From the NCBI GenBank assembly GCA_004794785.1, contig SJOL01008757.1, positions 257,667 to 321,666 on the forward strand: a DNA stretch of 64,000 nt, read 5' to 3'. The notes below the pieces were generated by a model that was not told the origin of the DNA, made no database searches, and was given only the letters and a program-made list of their open reading frames with translations. This stretch comes from Opisthorchis felineus. Taxonomy: Eukaryota; Platyhelminthes; Trematoda; Opisthorchiida; Opisthorchiidae. Of the stretch, positions 59,401 to 64,000 are shown piece by piece; within the stretch, counting starts at the first letter, position 1, and each line of letters opens with the position of its first letter. A program made the translations under genes and the position numbers.

Positions 59401-62400
59401 TAGCATAAGTTAACTTCATTTACACGACTAAATCTCCATTAGAAACTGAAAGATATGCCTCACCAAATGTAAATATTGTGTATGTCGTTACATTGCTATG
59501 CCATGCATCTCTACCCAGTTCCTTCGTCTAGCGCGTACGTGAACAATAAATTAGCAGGTGCATTGTAGTGGGAAGATTTGCATTGTTTTTGGTTGATGAC
59601 GATTATACTGCTTGATCTTAGCAACCCTTTTGTGGGTTTGACAGTCAATTTGCCAGAATGAGCAGATCATTTTGTGGAGCAGAATACAGGCCAGCTGAGC
59701 TTTAGTCCCTTATAACCGCAGAGGTGAGTAGTTTAGATGAGTATTTCAACCAAAAAAGATTTCAGTGGGCCAATTAAAAAATTCTACCAGACACAAGGCA
59801 AAGTAACCTACTGATCAAAACCGGTTTTGTCCTCCACTTGATATTTAGTCTGTGTCTGCATCCAGTCTTTTATCTATTACTGTCAATCAGGTTACGTCGA
59901 AATATTATCCACATGGAGAAAGCCCTTCCAAGTCAACTTGGAGAGTCATGAGATGCTCACCGTCTATGATTCCGAAATAAGCAGCCGCTCGATTGTTCTC
60001 GGATTTTTGGCAGAGCTTGACTCCATGTATAACATATAATCTGGATTTAGGCTGAACCGTATTTCAAGGTTAAACTTCTAATTAGCTACCTTCGCATGCC
60101 TTGTAAAATCAGCGGGGATCCTTGGTTTTTGCGCACTTAAGGACTTTCAGCATTTGACAAACAATGAAAACTGAGGCGGATAATCATGAAAAATAAACCA
60201 TTTCCCAGTAGAAACATGTGGTGCTTTATTTATTTGAGGTAACTGCGAAAACCGCGAACATTTTAGCCCAGATTTTTGAACCTACACTTAACACTCCCTG
60301 ATCATTTGAGGTAATTCAAACTGCTGGTTTGATCAAGAATAACCACATTGCTTTCCATGCTCACTACCTAAGCATGAGACATATGACGCTTTTTATCTGA
60401 CAGGTGCCACTTGCCCTGCTCCCAGACCAAGTGCTAGCTTACGTATACTTCCACCCACGCATTGGCACAAATTTGAATGGATAGATCTTATGTTATATCC
60501 GCAGCTATGGAACAAAATGATGCCTACCCAAGCGTCTTCCCCAACGGCAACCATGTGGTTGATACAAGGTGGGCAGCTCATATTTGGTTTCGCTCCTTTC
60601 TGGATTATTCACGTTTGCCCGTATTTCCCGTATTTCCACCAGGCTTATTTCTTTCTTGCGGCAAAGTCATTGGCAATTGGACCTGTGCTGACGAGGTAGT
60701 CAAATGAAATTCATGTGAAGCTCTCGCTTATACTATTCCCCAGATAAAGGTGTGTTTGCAGTATTAACGATATATTATGACTAGTGTGTCCCGTTGGGAC
60801 TGCTAAGCCGTTGTAATTCAAAACTCGGGAACGAGTAAATGTAACTGCATCAGGTAATGCCACCAGTTTTATTCCATTTTGATATCAGTTTCCAAACCAG
60901 CAGGCCCAAAACGGTGACCACAAAATGGCTGTTTGTTCGCCTTGCGTGTGAACAGACGGGTATTTTATTTTCGTGATGTATTTTCAATAGTCTCGTTACT
61001 CCAAGCGATAAGTGAAAAATACTGTCGTGAAGAATGTTCATTCAAGAGCCAGTTCTTATGACAGGCTACAAATCTTTTCGTGTGACCGGTGAGCAGCTGC
61101 CTTGCCAGGGTACATTCTCTCCACGAAAACATGCAAGATATTTTCTTGTTCAGCCTACATTAGCTTTGTTGACTGTTTTACCAAGGCACTGCTTGACTCC
61201 TTCAGTTTACCTGTACCAAAAGTGCAATCCAATCACTGACGGATGTTATGACAAATAAACGCTTATTTTCACACACCTATATGCAGACATGTTCACGTTT
61301 TGTACATTGTTGGTGTTCATTCTTTTATCTCTATTGTTGATAAAAGTTTAAGGGTTTGGCCCTCAGGAGGAAACATGTCATACGATTTATAGGTTGTTCT
61401 CAGCAACGATTGATCGTAGTTGGATTTGATGCTCCAAAAATGATGGACAGCTTCTGGTCCAAAACTTTTGTCGGAATCCGTAAGCAGATCATCTGAGGAC
61501 CCACACTTTTATTAGACCAACAATGCCCTTCTTCAACTACTGTGATTGTGTTTTGTATCATCAGTCTATCAGTGACAAAATCTAGTCATTCTGAGACAAG
61601 TCCATCTGAGAAACCTCCCAATGATCTATTCACGGTAATCAAGAGACAGAACATCCGATATGCAGGACAATCTAGCAATTCCTCTAAAAATTAATTCTTA
61701 TCTCACTTTTATTAACATTTTATTGACGTTTCACTTTCATTACCTGATAACCCCATTTCTGTGTTCAATTTTTTTACGAAAAAGGAACACCTCTAAATCC
61801 ACCTGCGTCGCTGAGCGGTATATTAATCATTCGCGCTTAAATTTTGCGTGCAAATTGCCTGCTTTGTAAACAAAGGATGCAGTGTGTTGTGTTTCCCTGA
61901 TACGACTGTGATTGGGATTATTTTTATCACTCTAGCTAGCACATTCTGGATTAAAATTAACAGCTAACGTAATTATTTATTTCGAGCAACATTCTTTCCC
62001 CTGAATGATCGCCCAAAGATGACAAACTGTATGCTACAGTGTGTCACAAAACAAAAACAGCAACCCGTTCACAACAAACCATAACAAAATTGTTGTGGTT
62101 CGATTTTATTAATCCCAATAATAAATTGGTTGGATTTTGACGCTTTTTGTTAATGTTTGTCTATTAGCAACGGATATAAAAAAGAAATATACACATTCCA
62201 CAGTAACCATGTGACAATGAGGAAACGTGGCATTCCACCGCAATTCAGGAAAAATACATTACTAGTTCGTTTTGAACAGAAAAATTGTTGGAATTTTCAG
62301 GGGACGCGAACTTCCACCGGATGGTCCTATACTGGCGGGCCTAATGCGCGTGACTTCACGAACTGGTAAAGAATCTTATGATTGACCTACAGTAATGGAC

Positions 62401-63810
62401 TAGTTGACGTCCTGGAATATACCGCAGTGTGAGATATTTTGGTTAGTCGCCTGGTAAGTGTAACTAGTGCTGTCATGCACATCTGATTTGTTTTCATCAG
62501 TTTGGACAACTTACAAACATACAATACAATTATAGTTTATGGACTGAATAAATGCATATTGTCCCTAGGCTGAGTTTACCTCGGGTCACTGTTGAAGCAC
62601 ATTTACTTGTTTTCACACTGGACTTCGTTCAGCCAGTTCTGATTGGTTACAGGCAAAAAAACCCTGCTATCTCCCTCCACAAAGAAAATAGAGGCTCTTT
62701 GCAGCGACCTTTTCTAATAGTTACTGGTTACACAAGACTGCTCGATGGGATTAACACGACCAATGCATTTTGGATGAGATTCTGTAGAGCGAACAGCGAA
62801 AAAATCTCACTCTAATAGGCTAGTAGCCATACTAAAAATGACCATTTGTATACAGTGCAGTCTGGAATCTCTTCCTGTAGGGCTTTGAAATCCATTTTGT
62901 TTAGCTTGTACACTGTAGGTAAAACAAAATTTAAGTCATGTTATTTAAAATAGTAATTTGCAAATTACGTGGACTGTCTTGAAATAAGTGTATACCGTAC
63001 TTTTTCCTACGACTGCAGGCTGACTGGTACTTCTACTGGTTACTTGATCTGGCCAGTGAATAATGAGCACTACTTAGTTTTGACCATAGTTGCTCGCGAA
63101 ACACTACAACCCCACTCATTCTTGGACGTATCGAAGAAATTGCAGTCATTTTTAACTTTTTACCTCCATAAATCGAATACGTTTGCCTGTAAACAGGCGT
63201 TCGAATTCATACGTCTAACACAAACGCGTGTACTGTCTGACTCATTTGCCGTGGAATATCGGCAACTTCTAGTCAGTATTTGGGCATGACCAAATTAGAT
63301 CTCGCTTGGAACCTAATTTGGTTCCATCACATTGTGTTCTTCGACGCGCGCACGCCTTAAATGTCCGTTCAATCGACGTCTGCAATCTTTCCTTTCGTTT
63401 TTCCATTAGGAATTGTTAAAAACAACCATTTTACTTACAACACATTCGAATGTTTTCAAAAGATGCAAGGATTGGTTTTAGGCTGTATATTATTATACGT
63501 TGTGTGCATCCAAGAAACTACATCGAAGATTACAACAAGACCACTTTTGCGGCGCAAGCTGCAGTTGAAGCCATGATTTTCCAAGAAACGTTGGAGCTGG
63601 AATTAAAACATATTGAATTGAAAGTTAACACAAGAACATGTTAGCATTTACCTTGGTTTTAGATTATCCGCACCGTACTGCTTTCGAACGAGATAGACAT
63701 TTGAACTGAACGTACAGGGATGGGCTACAGCTGAACAACTATCCAGGATCCTTTATTAAGAGGCCCCTCCATCATTTACAGTCTTGGAGAAACCAAGAAA
63801 ACCAAACTAT
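56410..63810. other. No gene recognised; probable 5' region of the R2-type element at the left edge
   Basis: The first few hundred bases (to roughly 56800) share the more balanced composition of the retrotransposon and may be its 5' UTR; the boundary is not visible. The rest is AT-rich. One + frame open from about 60340 to 60699 (120 codons, with a possible TCTGACAG acceptor at 60395-60402 and donor CAAG|GTGGGC near 60568) encodes an unrecognised peptide containing WHKFEWIDLMLYPQLWNKMM. I regard it as unproven. Confidence 0.4.
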
Positions 63811-64000
63811 CTTATCGGCTGATCAGGTAGGCGCAGTCCCCGAGTTTCCGTCAACCTTATGTTCTACTTGAACCCCAATTGGACTGATTTCGACAAATAC
63901 ACTCATTTGCAAATCAATTTGGTTTTCAAGGTAGACTCAAGTGAGTCTCTCGTTTATGATGTTCTTCAACTGAATGTGCTGCACACAGGCCGCCTCATGT
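63811..64000 (+). mobile_element. Family D element, copy running off the window end, with a rearranged ribozyme fragment upstream
   Basis: ACAAATACACTCATTTGCAA (from about 63893) to CTGCACACAGGCCGCCTCATGT (end of window) is the left half of a family D element. Just upstream, GGCTGATCAGGTAGGCGCAG (63818-63837) is the reverse complement of the CTGCGCCTACCTGAT segment at the hammerhead 5' side, next to GTCAACCTTATG, a distal stem I piece in direct orientation. Whether a full ribozyme follows lies beyond the window. Confidence 0.7.

Noticed and set aside
60340..60699. 120-codon + strand frame with possible splice signals
   Set aside because: Unrecognised protein; splice sites are mediocre and the frame is open on both sides of them, so it is not called as an exon.

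Overview
The window looks like nuclear DNA of a metazoan with large introns, most likely a parasitic flatworm (trematode). The grounds are a metazoan calcineurin A gene with GT-AG introns of 2-5 kb, several diverged tRNA-derived SINE families, a SINE-sized element carrying a hammerhead ribozyme (as in schistosome S-alpha repeats and Penelope-like elements), and a decaying R2-type retrotransposon. The species assignment is inference; the genes and repeats are read from the sequence.

Left end (1-10872, + strand): the last four recognisable coding exons of the calcineurin catalytic subunit (92-166, 3128-3209, 5164-5261, 10388-10872). They encode the end of the B-subunit-binding region, the calmodulin-binding helix, the linker and the autoinhibitory segment, followed by a long Ser/Thr-rich tail. 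The phosphatase domain lies upstream of the window. Introns hold a SINE (family A), a second SINE (family B) and an (AT)17 tract.

Middle (about 11-51 kb): gene-poor sequence. I recognise no complete gene. It carries SINE copies, including a cluster at 31.0-33.2 kb where two SINE families each form a head-to-head inverted pair. It also carries five copies of a roughly 340-bp element ('family D'). The copy at 41009-41345 is flanked by a 13-bp direct repeat and keeps an apparently complete hammerhead core; the others are degenerate or truncated. A mirrored array of about 35-bp repeats lies just downstream, and two weak exon candidates are noted.

Right end (about 51-64 kb): a SINE A copy with canonical box A, a perfect 18-bp hairpin, then on the - strand an R2-type non-LTR retrotransposon. 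Its 854-residue frame keeps reverse transcriptase, CCHC knuckle and restriction-like endonuclease, while its N-terminal zinc-finger/Myb part is broken by two stops and a frameshift. It does not sit in 28S rDNA. The last 7 kb are featureless until another family D copy runs off the window end.

How they relate: the only host gene supported is calcineurin A. Everything else is transposon-derived; the SINEs and family D lack protein genes and would depend on enzymes supplied by other elements.
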